DNA of 64,000 nucleotides from Candidatus Hydrogenedentota bacterium (GTDB lineage: Bacteria; Hydrogenedentota; Hydrogenedentia; Hydrogenedentales; SLHB01): assembly GCA_013359265.1 (NCBI GenBank), contig JABWCD010000008.1, forward strand, positions 62,001-126,000, given 5' to 3'. Both the position numbers and the translations under genes were made by a program. Positions within the stretch are counted from its first letter, which is position 1; every line of letters begins with the position of its first letter. The notes below the pieces were generated by a model that saw only the letters and a program-made list of their open reading frames with translations, was not told where the DNA came from and made no database searches. Of the stretch, positions 8,119 to 16,733 are shown in pieces.

Positions 8119-9741
8119 ATGAAGGTTATCGAAAAGTGGGAACCGGAAGATAACGCGTTCTGGGAAAGCACCGGAAAACGGATCGCGTTCCGAAACTTGT
8201 GGATATCCATTCCGAACTTGCTCATGGCATTTGGCGTGTGGATTTACTGGAGCGTCATTATCAACGTCATGCAGGGCCTGCACGACGGCGACGCCACGCT
8301 CTACAGCTTCACGGGGCCGGACGGGAACCCCCTGACAGGCCCGTCGTATCAGGCGCTACTCTACACGTTGCCGGCGGTCGCGGGGCTGTCCGGCGCCACG
8401 CTGCGGATTCCGAACTCGTTCATGATTGCGATCTGCGGCGGGCGCAACGTGAAGTTCATGACGACGCTGTTGCTGATACTTCCCGCGCTCGGCACAGGCT
8501 CTGCACTGAAGGACCCGTCCACACCGTTCTTCACGTACGTGTTGCTCGCGGCGATGTGCGGCGTGGGCGGCGGCGCGTTCGCGTCCTCGATGTCCAACAT
8601 AAATTTCTTTTTCCCGAAACGCATGCAGGGATTGTCGCTTGGACTCAATGCGGGGCTCGGAAACCTCGGGGTTTCGGTCTTTCAACTCGTCACGCCGTGG
8701 ATCATCACATTCGGAATTTTCGGCGGCACGTCCTATCCGCTGAAAGGGTCGCCGGTATGGCTGCATAACGCAGGGTTCATTTGGGCTCCGATCCTTGCGT
8801 TCTTTGGGTTGCTTGCATTCATGGCGATGAACAATCTGCCGCAGCATTACCAGGGACCCGCGTTGGTCGCGGTGGGCAAGTACCTTTGGCTCGAACTGCT
8901 CGGATACGGCGGCGTGGCGGTTTCTGTCTGGCTGTTGCTGCGCAGCAAGACGTGGGGCCTTTCCGGTTCGATGGAACTTCTCGCGACCCTGCTAAACGTC
9001 ATTGTTGCGATTGCGGTCACGATGACACTCATGCGGTTCGCGACCCCGAAGCCGACCCGCGAAAACCTGCAGAAGCAGTTTGCGATCTTCGGCAACAAAC
9101 ACAACTGGATCATGACGTACCTCTACGTCATGACCTTCGGAAGCTTCATCGGATATTCCAGCGCGTTTCCGAAGCTGCTCAAAGACGTCTTCGGTTACAT
9201 CCACGTCGACGAACACGGCGCGAAACTCGCCGACGCCATCGTGAACCCGAATGCGCCGGACATACTGAAGTATGCGTTTCTCGGCGCGGCCATGGGCGCG
9301 GCAATCCGGCCCGTGGGCGGCTGGCTATCCGACAAGCTTGGCGGCGCGCGTGTCACGCAATGGGACACGGTCATCATGGTGGCCGCGGCCGTTGCGTGCG
9401 GATGGATCATCAAACTTGCGAACGCGTCCCCGCACCCGGAGCGGTACTTCATTCCATTTCTTCTGTTGTTCGTGTTGCTGTTCGCGACTACGGGCGTCGG
9501 AAACGGCTCGACCTTCCGCATGATCGCGATCATCTTTCCCAAGGAACAGGCTGGACCGGTGCTGGGGTGGACGTCCGCGGTCGCGGCGTACGGGGCGTTT
9601 CTTATCCCGACGGTATTCGCCATGCAGATCAAGGCGGGGACCCCCGAGTACGCCATGTATGGATTTGCCGTCTATTACGTCACGTGCCTTTTCCTGAATT
9701 GGTGGTACTACGCCCGGAAGAATGCGGAGGTGAAATGTTGA
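8119..9741 (+). CDS. narK2: Nitrate/nitrite transporter, NarK2-like MFS protein
   Basis: This is the second 540-residue NarK-family transporter, preceded by GAAGGAGAT. Family markers are GATLRIPNSF with the substrate Arg96, GGGAFASSMSNINFFFP, and NAGLGNLGVS (177-186), with a second arginine in AIRPVGGW. By analogy with paired NarK1/NarK2 systems (fused in Paracoccus, adjacent in Thermus), this copy could be a nitrate/nitrite antiporter and the upstream one a proton-coupled importer. That split of roles is inference. The 3' end overlaps the MOSC gene by 7 nt. Confidence 0.9.
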   Translation: MKVIEKWEPEDNAFWESTGKRIAFRNLWISIPNLLMAFGVWIYWSVIINVMQGLHDGDATLYSFTGPDGNPLTGPSYQALLYTLPAVAGLSGATLRIPNSFMIAICGGRNVKFMTTLLLILPALGTGSALKDPSTPFFTYVLLAAMCGVGGGAFASSMSNINFFFPKRMQGLSLGLNAGLGNLGVSVFQLVTPWIITFGIFGGTSYPLKGSPVWLHNAGFIWAPILAFFGLLAFMAMNNLPQHYQGPALVAVGKYLWLELLGYGGVAVSVWLLLRSKTWGLSGSMELLATLLNVIVAIAVTMTLMRFATPKPTRENLQKQFAIFGNKHNWIMTYLYVMTFGSFIGYSSAFPKLLKDVFGYIHVDEHGAKLADAIVNPNAPDILKYAFLGAAMGAAIRPVGGWLSDKLGGARVTQWDTVIMVAAAVACGWIIKLANASPHPERYFIPFLLLFVLLFATTGVGNGSTFRMIAIIFPKEQAGPVLGWTSAVAAYGAFLIPTVFAMQIKAGTPEYAMYGFAVYYVTCLFLNWWYYARKNAEVKC

Positions 9742-10253
9742 ATTCCACGAACGACTGCCGCGCAGCTCAATCGGCGGTTCGCATACTCGATGCGGCGGTG
9801 CTGAATATCTACATTTCGCCGGGCCACAATTTTCGCGGCCACCACGGGCGTGAACCAAGCACGCACGAGGCGATCGAGGTCGAATCGGTTCGCTGTGTCG
9901 CGGGCAAAGGGCTCGAGGGAGACCGGTACTTCGGATACGAAGACAATTATAAGGGTCAAGTTACGTTCTTCGACTGGAACGTTTACCGCGTCGTGTGCGA
10001 CTCGCTCGGCGTACACGACCGGACCCCCGCGGCGCTGCGCCGGAATGTCATCACGGCGGGAATAAACCTGAACGAACTCATCGGAAAACGGTTCGAGATA
10101 CAAGGCATCCAGTTTGAAGGTACCGACGAGTGCAAGCCGTGCTACTGGATGGACCGCGCCTTTTGCCCTGGGGCCGAAGTAGCCATGCGCGAACGCGGCG
10201 GTCTGCGCGCGCGCATACTCACAACGGGAACGCTCGCCCGGACTCCTGCGTAG
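9735..10253 (+). CDS. MOSC-domain protein
   Basis: This 172-residue protein has the MOSC (molybdenum cofactor sulfurase C-terminal) fold. Recognisable parts are GKGLEGDRYFG, RNVITAGINLNELIG and the conserved cysteine region ECKPCYWMD, followed by GGLRARIL. MOSC proteins bind or transfer sulfur around the molybdenum cofactor, or bind reduced N-oxygenated substrates. Its place at the end of a molybdoenzyme operon, overlapping narK2 by 7 nt with GGAGG just upstream, suggests a Moco-related job for NarG, but no direct evidence is available. It has no signal peptide and is expected in the cytoplasm. Confidence 0.85.
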   Translation: MLNSTNDCRAAQSAVRILDAAVLNIYISPGHNFRGHHGREPSTHEAIEVESVRCVAGKGLEGDRYFGYEDNYKGQVTFFDWNVYRVVCDSLGVHDRTPAALRRNVITAGINLNELIGKRFEIQGIQFEGTDECKPCYWMDRAFCPGAEVAMRERGGLRARILTTGTLARTPA

Positions 10254-10402
10254 CTTGGCTATCCACAGGCGAAATTGGCGGAGTAAAAGGACGTAGACGA
10301 CGAGGGCCGTGAGCAAGTATCTCATGAGCAGTGCGAGCGCGAAATGACGTTTCATCGACGTCACGGGGCGCATGTTCAGGGCTGCGGGCCGGCGGCGGAA
10401 TG

Positions 10403-11338
10403 TCACGACGAGCCATAGGCACGGCCAAGAAAATTCAGTAGCGCGGGCACAACCGTTTCGTGCGCGTCCTCTTGCACGAAGTGTCCGGCGTCGGGCAGCC
10501 GAAGCACTTCGGCGTGCGGAAAATCGGCAAGCCACAATTCGTCAAGATACGAGGGCACGAACGCAAAGTCTTTCATGCCCCATGCGATGAAGATGGGCCT
10601 CTGCCGCAGGCCCATCAGCCCGTCGTGTACGGACGCGACAAAGTCGCTGACATCGCCCTCCGGCCCGGCGGGGATTTGCCGGGGGAACACGAGTATTCCC
10701 GTTCGAGAGGACCACGTTGGGTGCGGCGCCAGGTACGCCGCGCGCTCGTTGGGACCGAGGCGTTCGGGGTGGACCACGCCGCCTCGGAACAAGAAACCGC
10801 GGACGAACGCGTGTAACCCTTTGACAAGAATTTCGCCGACCACGGGCAGGCGAATCAGGCGCAGCGCGACGGGCATCGCCACTTTTCTCGGGGGCCGGTG
10901 GGCGGCGGTATTCAGGATTGCGAGCGCTCGTACACGCTCGGGGTGCCGGGCCGCCCAGGCAAGACCGATGGGGCCACCCCAATCCTGCGGCACGATAGTG
11001 GCGTCCCTCAGGTCAAATGATTCGAGGAGCTCATCGAATCGCGCGGCGTGGCGCGGGATTCGATAGACCGAGGCGTCGTCCGGTTTATCGGAGCGCCCGA
11101 AGCCCAGGTGGTCGGGAACGATGACGCGATACCCCGCGCCGGCGAGCGGTGGGATGAAGTTGCGCCACAGGTATCCCCACGCCGGGTTGCCGTGCACAAG
11201 GATCACCGGCGGTCCGTCGCGGGGACCCGCGTCGACGTAGTGCATCCGGCCGTCCGCGGTGTGAAACCACTGCGGTTCGTATGGCCAGGTACCGCCAAAT
11301 GTGGGGTCGATAGGGAAAGCCATCTTTGCGATTCGCAT
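10403..11338 (-). CDS. Alpha/beta hydrolase, haloalkane-dehalogenase-like
   Basis: This 311-residue alpha/beta hydrolase has the oxyanion HGNPAWGYLWRN motif. Its nucleophile elbow VPQDWGG carries Asp rather than Ser, and the acid and His regions are WGMKDFAF and DAGHFVQED. An Asp nucleophile followed by Trp is typical of haloalkane dehalogenases, though fluoroacetate dehalogenases and epoxide hydrolases also use Asp. Substrate is therefore unknown. Met1 or Met6 (ATG at 11323) may be the start; neither has a strong ribosome site. It has no signal peptide. It ends opposite the MOSC gene with 149 nt between them. Confidence 0.85.
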   Translation of the reverse strand: MRIAKMAFPIDPTFGGTWPYEPQWFHTADGRMHYVDAGPRDGPPVILVHGNPAWGYLWRNFIPPLAGAGYRVIVPDHLGFGRSDKPDDASVYRIPRHAARFDELLESFDLRDATIVPQDWGGPIGLAWAARHPERVRALAILNTAAHRPPRKVAMPVALRLIRLPVVGEILVKGLHAFVRGFLFRGGVVHPERLGPNERAAYLAPHPTWSSRTGILVFPRQIPAGPEGDVSDFVASVHDGLMGLRQRPIFIAWGMKDFAFVPSYLDELWLADFPHAEVLRLPDAGHFVQEDAHETVVPALLNFLGRAYGSS

Positions 11339-11514
11339 TTCGCGACCGTGGTGCGGACAAAACGTTGCCGAAGGATTAACCCTGCCTGTTCGTCTTGTAC
11401 TCCCACGGACACCCTGTAATCAAAGGCGAACCGGCGCATTTCGGCATCGGCTTTGCGTTCGGTACAATCGCTCAGGGTTTCGGTGCAGGTCAACGACCAA
11501 GGGGTAACGGAAAT

Positions 11515-13041
11515 ATGCGAAGACGGCTCGCAGGTGTTATTGCGCTATTCGGGCTGATGTGCGCTGCGGCAGAGGACTATCGTTCCGCGTCGCCATTTCC
11601 GGTCGAAGATAAGGCGCAGTTGTTTGTTGACCGCGTGCTCGTGCGGGACACGGACAATGTGGCGTTTACGTTGCATCCCGCACGAAAGCACCCCGCCAAT
11701 CCAATCGTGAAGGCGGACCGGCCCTGGGAAGGGTGGCGGTTGGAGATTTACGGCAACGTGATTCGCGACGAGGACGAAGGCATCTTCAAGATGTGGTACC
11801 TCGGAGAGGAAAACGAGGCCTTTCCCCATTACGCGGTGTACTACGCGACGAGTGTCGACGGTGTGCATTGGGACAAGCCCCCCGTCGGCACCGTGCAAAC
11901 GCCGAAGTACGAAAAGCACAACGTAATCGCCGGTGACATCATTTTGCCGAGCGTGATCAAGGACAAGAACGATCCGAATCCCGCACGACGCTACAAGATG
12001 ATTGGGTGGGACCAGAAGCGGCACGCGTACCACACGTGGACTTCGCCGGACGGCTTGAATTGGTCGCCACTCAGCAGGGAGCCTTTGTGCCGCAGCGGTG
12101 ACGTGATTACCGGGTACTACGACGAGCAACGCAAGCTCTATGTGGCGTTTCCGAAGATCGGCTACAGCGTACGCGGACATGACCGCCGTGTGTTTTGGCT
12201 GATCACAAGCGCCGACTTCGAGACGTGGACCGAGCCCGAGCTCGTGATTACACCCGATCTGCGTGACGATGCGTCGTCGCTTGCGCGGCTCGAGGAGGTC
12301 CGCCCGATACTGGATGTGCCGGACGATCCGGCGCTAATGCGCACCGAGTTCTACGGCGTCGGCGCGTACCCGGCGGAATCGTGCACGATCGCGTTTTTGT
12401 GGATGCTAACGATCAACAACAACGCGCGCTACGGCAACCAGGAGGGGCCGGGCGAGTTGCAGCTTGCGGTCTCGCGCGACCTGCGCAACTGGGAACGGCC
12501 CTTCCGGACGCCGTGCGTGCCACGCGGCAAACTCGACGAGTGGGACCGGGGATTCTTCGTTACGCAGTCGCGGGCCCTGCGCGTCGGCGACGAAATATGG
12601 CTGTATTACGGCGGATCGACGTACACGCACGGAACGCCGTGCCTGTACCGCGCGGAGAACACCGGGCGGCATACCGAGCAAACCGGCTCTATTGGCCTCG
12701 CGATTTGGCCGTTGGACCGCTTTGTAAGCGCGGACGCCCCGCCCGAAGGCGGGGCGTTGACGACCATCCCCGTAGTCTTCACCGGCGATCGGCTGGAACT
12801 GAATGCCGCGGTGAAGGAAGGCGGATCGATTGTGGTACAACTCGCCGACGCAGCGGGGAAACCGCTGGAAGGTTATCACGCGTCCGAATCCATTCACGGG
12901 GACAGTCTCCGCCACGTTGTGCGATGGAACGCCGCGATAAACGTGTCGCCGTTGGCGGGGACGCCCGTTTCGATACGCTTCAACATGCGAAGCGCCGAGT
13001 TGTACTCGTTCGCATTTCGCGAGGGCAATGCGCCATCCTGA
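11515..13041 (+). CDS. Secreted beta-propeller glycoside-hydrolase-like protein
   Basis: This 508-residue protein has a signal peptide (MRRRLAGVIALFGLMCAAA). Repeated W/Y-rich blades such as MWYLGEENE, YYATSVDGVHW, HTWTSPDGLNWSP and SRDLRNWERP look like five-bladed GH32/43/130-type or sialidase-related propellers. Substrate and catalytic residues could not be assigned. The C-terminal part (about 400-508) is a beta-rich module. The next gene starts 36 nt downstream, so it probably heads the sugar-catabolism operon. A perfect 10-bp hairpin lies inside its coding region at 12734-12757. Confidence 0.75.
   Translation: MRRRLAGVIALFGLMCAAAEDYRSASPFPVEDKAQLFVDRVLVRDTDNVAFTLHPARKHPANPIVKADRPWEGWRLEIYGNVIRDEDEGIFKMWYLGEENEAFPHYAVYYATSVDGVHWDKPPVGTVQTPKYEKHNVIAGDIILPSVIKDKNDPNPARRYKMIGWDQKRHAYHTWTSPDGLNWSPLSREPLCRSGDVITGYYDEQRKLYVAFPKIGYSVRGHDRRVFWLITSADFETWTEPELVITPDLRDDASSLARLEEVRPILDVPDDPALMRTEFYGVGAYPAESCTIAFLWMLTINNNARYGNQEGPGELQLAVSRDLRNWERPFRTPCVPRGKLDEWDRGFFVTQSRALRVGDEIWLYYGGSTYTHGTPCLYRAENTGRHTEQTGSIGLAIWPLDRFVSADAPPEGGALTTIPVVFTGDRLELNAAVKEGGSIVVQLADAAGKPLEGYHASESIHGDSLRHVVRWNAAINVSPLAGTPVSIRFNMRSAELYSFAFREGNAPS
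12734..12757. repeat. Perfect 10-bp inverted repeat inside the glycosidase-like gene
   Basis: ACGCCCCGCC and its exact complement GGCGGGGCGT are separated by the tetraloop CGAA. No T-run follows, so it is not an obvious intrinsic terminator; it may be a coding-sequence coincidence in GC-rich DNA. Confidence 0.6.
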
Positions 13042-13077
13042 TTGCACTGCGGTTTGAACCAAACCATAGGGGGACTT

Positions 13078-13962
13078 TTGGTTATTGAAGGTATCATTCC
13101 AGCGTTGTTGACGCCGTTCGATTCGAGCGGAAGAATTGACGAAGCGATGTTGCGGCGACTCGTGCGGTACCAGATTGACGCGGGCGCCACTGGGTTCTTC
13201 GTTTGCGGCAGCGCGGGCGAAGGCGTCTACATGTCGCCGGACGAACGCCGGCGCGTGGTGTCGCTTGTTTCGAGCGAATCGGCGGGGCAAGCGGCGGTCA
13301 TCGCGCACGTGGGCGCCATGTCAACGCAAGAAGCCGCGTTGCTCGCGCGCGAGGCGCGCGACGCGGGCGCGCACGCTGTCGCGAGTATGCCGCCGCTAGT
13401 ATTCAAGCAGCCGTGGCCGGCGATAATCGAGCATATCCGCGCTATTGCGGAGGCGTCGGAACTGCCAACGTATTACTACCACATTCCGGTAATCTCGCAC
13501 GTGGACGTGACGGTCGATCAGATCGCGGAAATGGCCGATCGTGTGCCCGGTCTGGTTGGCCTGAAATTCACTTCGCCCGATCTATACCTGTTGTGGGGCG
13601 TGTTGGACAGGCCGAAACGGAAACTCGAGACGCTCTATGGCTGCGATCAACAACTGGTGCAGGGACTGATGACCGGCGCGCGCGGGGGAATCGGGTCGAC
13701 ATACAACTATCAGATGGAAAACGTTGTCGCGCTGCACCGGGCATATCAGCAGGGGAATCTCGCCGAGGCGATGAAATGGCAGGGCGCGGTAAACCGCGTC
13801 ATTGATGTGCTGATGAAACACGGCGCGAACCGGGGGACGGAGAAGGCGATGATGACGTTGCGCGGATACGATGTTGGTCCGCCGCGCAGGCCGACGCCGC
13901 CGTTTCCGGCGGAGAATCTGGACGCGTTGCGGCGCGATATGGAGCTGGTTGGGTTGGTGTAG
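13078..13962 (+). CDS. N-acetylneuraminate-lyase-type aldolase (DapA/NanA superfamily)
   Basis: This 294-residue class I aldolase of the dihydrodipicolinate synthase/N-acetylneuraminate lyase family has CGSAGEG (43-49), YYYHIP (132-137) with catalytic Tyr134, GLKFTS with Schiff-base Lys163, and GSTYNY (207-212). YYYHIP, GLKF and GSTYNY match the animal-type sialic acid lyases more closely than DapA, so cleavage of a sialic acid to an N-acetylhexosamine and pyruvate is the best guess. Start TTG 13078 was preferred because AGGGGGA lies just upstream; an upstream in-frame TTG at 13042 has no ribosome site. Neighbouring Asp-box proteins and a sodium symporter fit a sialic acid scavenging role, but related ulosonic acids are possible. 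Confidence 0.82.
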   Translation: MVIEGIIPALLTPFDSSGRIDEAMLRRLVRYQIDAGATGFFVCGSAGEGVYMSPDERRRVVSLVSSESAGQAAVIAHVGAMSTQEAALLAREARDAGAHAVASMPPLVFKQPWPAIIEHIRAIAEASELPTYYYHIPVISHVDVTVDQIAEMADRVPGLVGLKFTSPDLYLLWGVLDRPKRKLETLYGCDQQLVQGLMTGARGGIGSTYNYQMENVVALHRAYQQGNLAEAMKWQGAVNRVIDVLMKHGANRGTEKAMMTLRGYDVGPPRRPTPPFPAENLDALRRDMELVGLV

Positions 13963-13970
13963 TGCGCACG

Positions 13971-13992
13971 GCAACGTCGCCGGTAACGTTGC
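13971..13992. terminator. Short hairpin downstream of the aldolase gene
   Basis: GCAACGT and ACGTTGC pair around an 8-nt loop, 8 nt after the aldolase stop codon. There is no T-run, so transcription termination is uncertain. Confidence 0.3.
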
Positions 13993-14033
13993 GATTGGGA
14001 GAAGTGTCGAGACCGTCGAAAAGCCGAGCAATC

Positions 14034-14066
14034 GATTACGATTACGAGCACGAGCACGAGCACGAA
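14034..14066. repeat. Hexanucleotide tandem repeats between aldolase and aminotransferase genes
   Basis: Two copies of GATTAC are followed by three copies of GAGCAC and a partial unit. Each unit is 6 nt, so the reading phase is kept, but no gene covers it. It lies in the 167-nt gap upstream of the aminotransferase. Confidence 0.8.
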
Positions 14067-14129
14067 TGAGGTGAGCAGACGCGGGGCGGGGTTGCAGTAG
14101 CGCCTTGGGCCAGCGGGGAGAAGCTTATC

Positions 14130-15404
14130 ATGTCCGAGAAACTTGCGATAGACGGCGGACCGAAATCGGTTGAAGGGCCGTTGCCGCCGTGGCCGTGTTT
14201 GGACGAGAACGCGATCAAAGCCGTGGAAAACGTGCTGCGCAGCGGAAAGGTGAACTACTGGACCGGCCACAAGGGCATGGAGTTCGAGGAGCGTTTCGCG
14301 AAATGGCAAGGCTCGAAGTTTGCCATCAGCACGACGAACGGCACGAGCGCGTTGCACACGGCGCTCGCCGCGCTCGGCATCGGACCGGGCGACGAGGTCA
14401 TCGTCCCGAGTTACACGTTTATTGCGAGTTCGTTTTCGATCTTGCAGGCGGGGGCCATTCCGCGGTTCGCGGACGTGAACCGGGACGACCATTGCATCAG
14501 CGTCGCATCCGCGGAGAAGCTCATCAACGAGCGCACGAAGGCGATCATGGTCGTGCACCTGTACGGTAACGTGGCGGACATGGACCCGATCCTTGCGCTG
14601 GCAAAAAAGCACAATCTGTTTGTGGTCGAGGACAACGCGGAAGCGTACGGCGGCGAATACAAGGGCAAGAAGACGGGAGCTATCGGCGACATCGGCGCGT
14701 GCAGCTTTTGTCAAAACAAGACGTTTACGACCGGCGGCGAAGGCGGCATGATAACGACGGACAACGAGGAACTCGCGTGGCGGTGCCGGAGCTTTCGCGA
14801 TCACGGGTACAACGTGCGGGACCGTCTGCGGCTTCTCGAGATGGAGCAAAAACTCTCGTATATCCACGACATGCTCGGATGGAACTACCGCATGACGGAG
14901 ATGCAGTCGGCAATCGGGTTGGCGGAACTCGATCGGCTCGATTCGTGGAACATGCCGCGTCGCCGGCGCAACGCGGGGATCCTCATGGAAGAGTTGCACG
15001 GCATTCCGCAGCTACTGCACTTGCCCGTAGACACGCCGGAACGGCGCAACGGGTGGTACGTGTTTCCGATCACGCTGGACATCGAGAACATGACGTGTAC
15101 GACCGAACAGTTCCTCGAAGCGCTGGGCGCGGAAGGCGCGCCGTGCTGGAAGGTGTTTTGGCCGCAGTGCCACACGGAGCGCGCGTTCCGAGAGCACCAC
15201 GGATTCGGGTACTCGAAGTTTCCCTTCGAGAGCAAGGAATACGCGCGCGGCGGCGCGGTCGATTATTCGAACGTAGAAGTGCCCAATGCCGTGTGGCACC
15301 AGTCGCACACGTTTATCACGTTCATCTTCCCGACTTATGAGGAGAGCCACATGCGCGGCATCGCCAAGGGAATCAAGAAAGTCATCGCGGCGCATGCGAA
15401 GTAG
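14130..15404 (+). CDS. DegT/DnrJ/EryC1/StrS-family sugar aminotransferase
   Basis: This 424-residue PLP enzyme probably adds an amino group to a keto sugar, usually nucleotide-activated. Family hallmarks are TTNGTSALHTAL, GDEVIVPSYTF, VVEDNAEAYGG, the PLP-lysine region CQNKTFTTGGEGG, and NYRMTEMQSAIG. GGGGAGAAG precedes the ATG. Length fits the family (about 370-430). In this cluster it may either build an aminosugar or act on a free sugar during breakdown; its neighbours are catabolic-looking and no nucleotide-sugar enzymes are next to it, so the substrate is open. Confidence 0.87.
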   Translation: MSEKLAIDGGPKSVEGPLPPWPCLDENAIKAVENVLRSGKVNYWTGHKGMEFEERFAKWQGSKFAISTTNGTSALHTALAALGIGPGDEVIVPSYTFIASSFSILQAGAIPRFADVNRDDHCISVASAEKLINERTKAIMVVHLYGNVADMDPILALAKKHNLFVVEDNAEAYGGEYKGKKTGAIGDIGACSFCQNKTFTTGGEGGMITTDNEELAWRCRSFRDHGYNVRDRLRLLEMEQKLSYIHDMLGWNYRMTEMQSAIGLAELDRLDSWNMPRRRRNAGILMEELHGIPQLLHLPVDTPERRNGWYVFPITLDIENMTCTTEQFLEALGAEGAPCWKVFWPQCHTERAFREHHGFGYSKFPFESKEYARGGAVDYSNVEVPNAVWHQSHTFITFIFPTYEESHMRGIAKGIKKVIAAHAK

Positions 15405-15460
15405 TTTTGAAATCGCGGTGGTTTGAAACGGTGCTTTGGAAATGGCGCGTTGCAGAGGTT

Positions 15461-15541
15461 TATGGGAGAAGTGCGACCTATGGGACCTATGGGACCTATA
15501 GGACCTATAAGTCCTATGGGACTTATGCGACTTATAGCGTA
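15461..15541. repeat. Nonanucleotide tandem repeat array in an intergenic gap
   Basis: About seven to nine imperfect copies of a 9-nt unit related to TATGGGACC run head to tail: TATGGGACC twice, then TATAGGACC, TATAAGTCC, TATGGGACT, TATGCGACT and so on. The array is the main content of the 290-nt gap 15405-15694 between the aminotransferase and Gfo/Idh genes. Units contain the self-complementary core CCTATAGG. No gene was recognised in the gap. Confidence 0.85.
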
Positions 15542-15594
15542 ATTGGGCAATCGCTAAAGGCATTTCTGGAGTAGCCCGGGCGCGAAAGACCAGT

Positions 15595-15605
15595 CCAATG
15601 ATTGG
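15595..15605. promoter_or_regulatory. Small palindrome, possible operator
   Basis: CCAAT-G-ATTGG is a perfect 5+1+5 palindrome 89 nt upstream of the Gfo/Idh ATG, next to an A-rich patch at about 15619-15627. A regulator site is possible, but nothing else supports it. Confidence 0.25.
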
Positions 15606-15694
15606 TTAGCTTTAGAGTAAAAAAATATGTGGGTTCGGTGGGCGGGCGGGAATAGATTCTCTTTGGCGGACAGTAAAAGAAGCGGACGTCAGCT

Positions 15695-16732
15695 ATGAAA
15701 ACAAAATGGGGAGTACTGGGTTCCGGCGGGATCGCGAGGCGGCGCACGATTCCCGAAGGGATTGTGCCCGCGGCGAACGCCGAATTATGCGCCGTCGGGG
15801 GGCACAACCCCGAGACGATTCGCGCCGTCGCGGCGCAGTTCGGCGCGCGGGCCTGCGTCACCGAGCAGGAACTGTTCGCGAGCGATTGTGATGTCATCTA
15901 CATTGCGAGCCCGGTACACGCCCACCTCGCGCAGGCGAAGCGCGCCGCCGAAGCGGGCAAGCATGTGTTCTGCGAAAAGCCGCTGGCATTGAACGTTTCC
16001 GAGGCGCAGGCCATGGTCGATGCGTGCAACGCGAACGGCGTTACTTTGGGCACGGCGCTGATGATGCGCTTTCACGCGCAACATGCGGCGGCGCGGACAC
16101 TCGTGCAGGACGGGGCGCTCGGCGTGCCGGTGTTTGCGCGTGCGCAACTGTCGTGCTGGTATCCGCCAATTTCCGGCGCATGGCGGCAGGACCCCGCGAC
16201 GGGCGGCGGCGGGAGTTTGATGGACCTCGGCGCACACTGTTTGGACCTGCTCGAAATGTTTTTTGGACGCATTGCGCGCGTCTCGTGCACCATCGCGAAC
16301 CGTGTGCAGTCGTATACAAGCGAAGATACGGCGGTCGTTCTGGCGGAATTCGCAAATGGCGCGCGGGGCGTCGTGGATGTGCTGTTCAACGTGCCGGACG
16401 CGAGTTCGCGCAATCGGCTCGAGCTGTACGGATCGCAGGGCTGCATTCTTGCCGAAGGCACCATCGGCCAAGGCGAACAGGGAGAGATGAACGCATACCT
16501 CGAGGGGGCGGCGGGCGCATACGACGCACAGCAGAACCGCACCGGCGGCAGCACCATCGCGATCGCGCCTGCGCCGGTAAATATGTACCGGGCGGAGGTC
16601 GAGGCGTTTTCGCAAGCCGTTCTCGATAATGCCGCGCCGCCCGTCGACGGCGACGCGGGGTTGTGGATTCAGAAGGTACTTGCGGCCTGCTACGAGTCCG
16701 CGCGATCGGGCCGCGCGGTCGACGTATCGTGA
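15695..16732 (+). CDS. Gfo/Idh/MocA-family oxidoreductase 1
   Basis: This 345-residue NAD(P)-dependent sugar oxidoreductase has the Rossmann glycine motif in GVLGSGGIA (residues about 6-14) and the family EKPL motif (in HVFCEKPLAL), followed by a central alpha/beta domain with GGGSLMDLGAHCLDLL. Such enzymes oxidise or epimerise sugars or inositols via a keto intermediate. The ATG lacks a clear ribosome site. It is followed 1 nt later by a second, divergent family member, which suggests consecutive redox steps on one substrate. Substrate unknown. Confidence 0.88.
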   Translation: MKTKWGVLGSGGIARRRTIPEGIVPAANAELCAVGGHNPETIRAVAAQFGARACVTEQELFASDCDVIYIASPVHAHLAQAKRAAEAGKHVFCEKPLALNVSEAQAMVDACNANGVTLGTALMMRFHAQHAAARTLVQDGALGVPVFARAQLSCWYPPISGAWRQDPATGGGGSLMDLGAHCLDLLEMFFGRIARVSCTIANRVQSYTSEDTAVVLAEFANGARGVVDVLFNVPDASSRNRLELYGSQGCILAEGTIGQGEQGEMNAYLEGAAGAYDAQQNRTGGSTIAIAPAPVNMYRAEVEAFSQAVLDNAAPPVDGDAGLWIQKVLAACYESARSGRAVDVS

Positions 16733-16733
16733 C

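Noticed and set aside
9708-10355. Minus-strand hydrophobic stretch starting MKRHFALALLMRYLLTALVVY near 10355
   Set aside because: It looks like a membrane peptide, but the frame simply continues open through the antisense of the MOSC gene with no stop soon after the helix and no ribosome site.
15461-15541. Possible CRISPR array
   Set aside because: Units are 9 nt and contiguous, with no spacers and no cas genes nearby.
16629-16733. Upstream extension of the second Gfo/Idh gene into the first
   Set aside because: It would overlap the upstream gene by about 100 nt; GTG 16734 directly after the stop gives the normal start.
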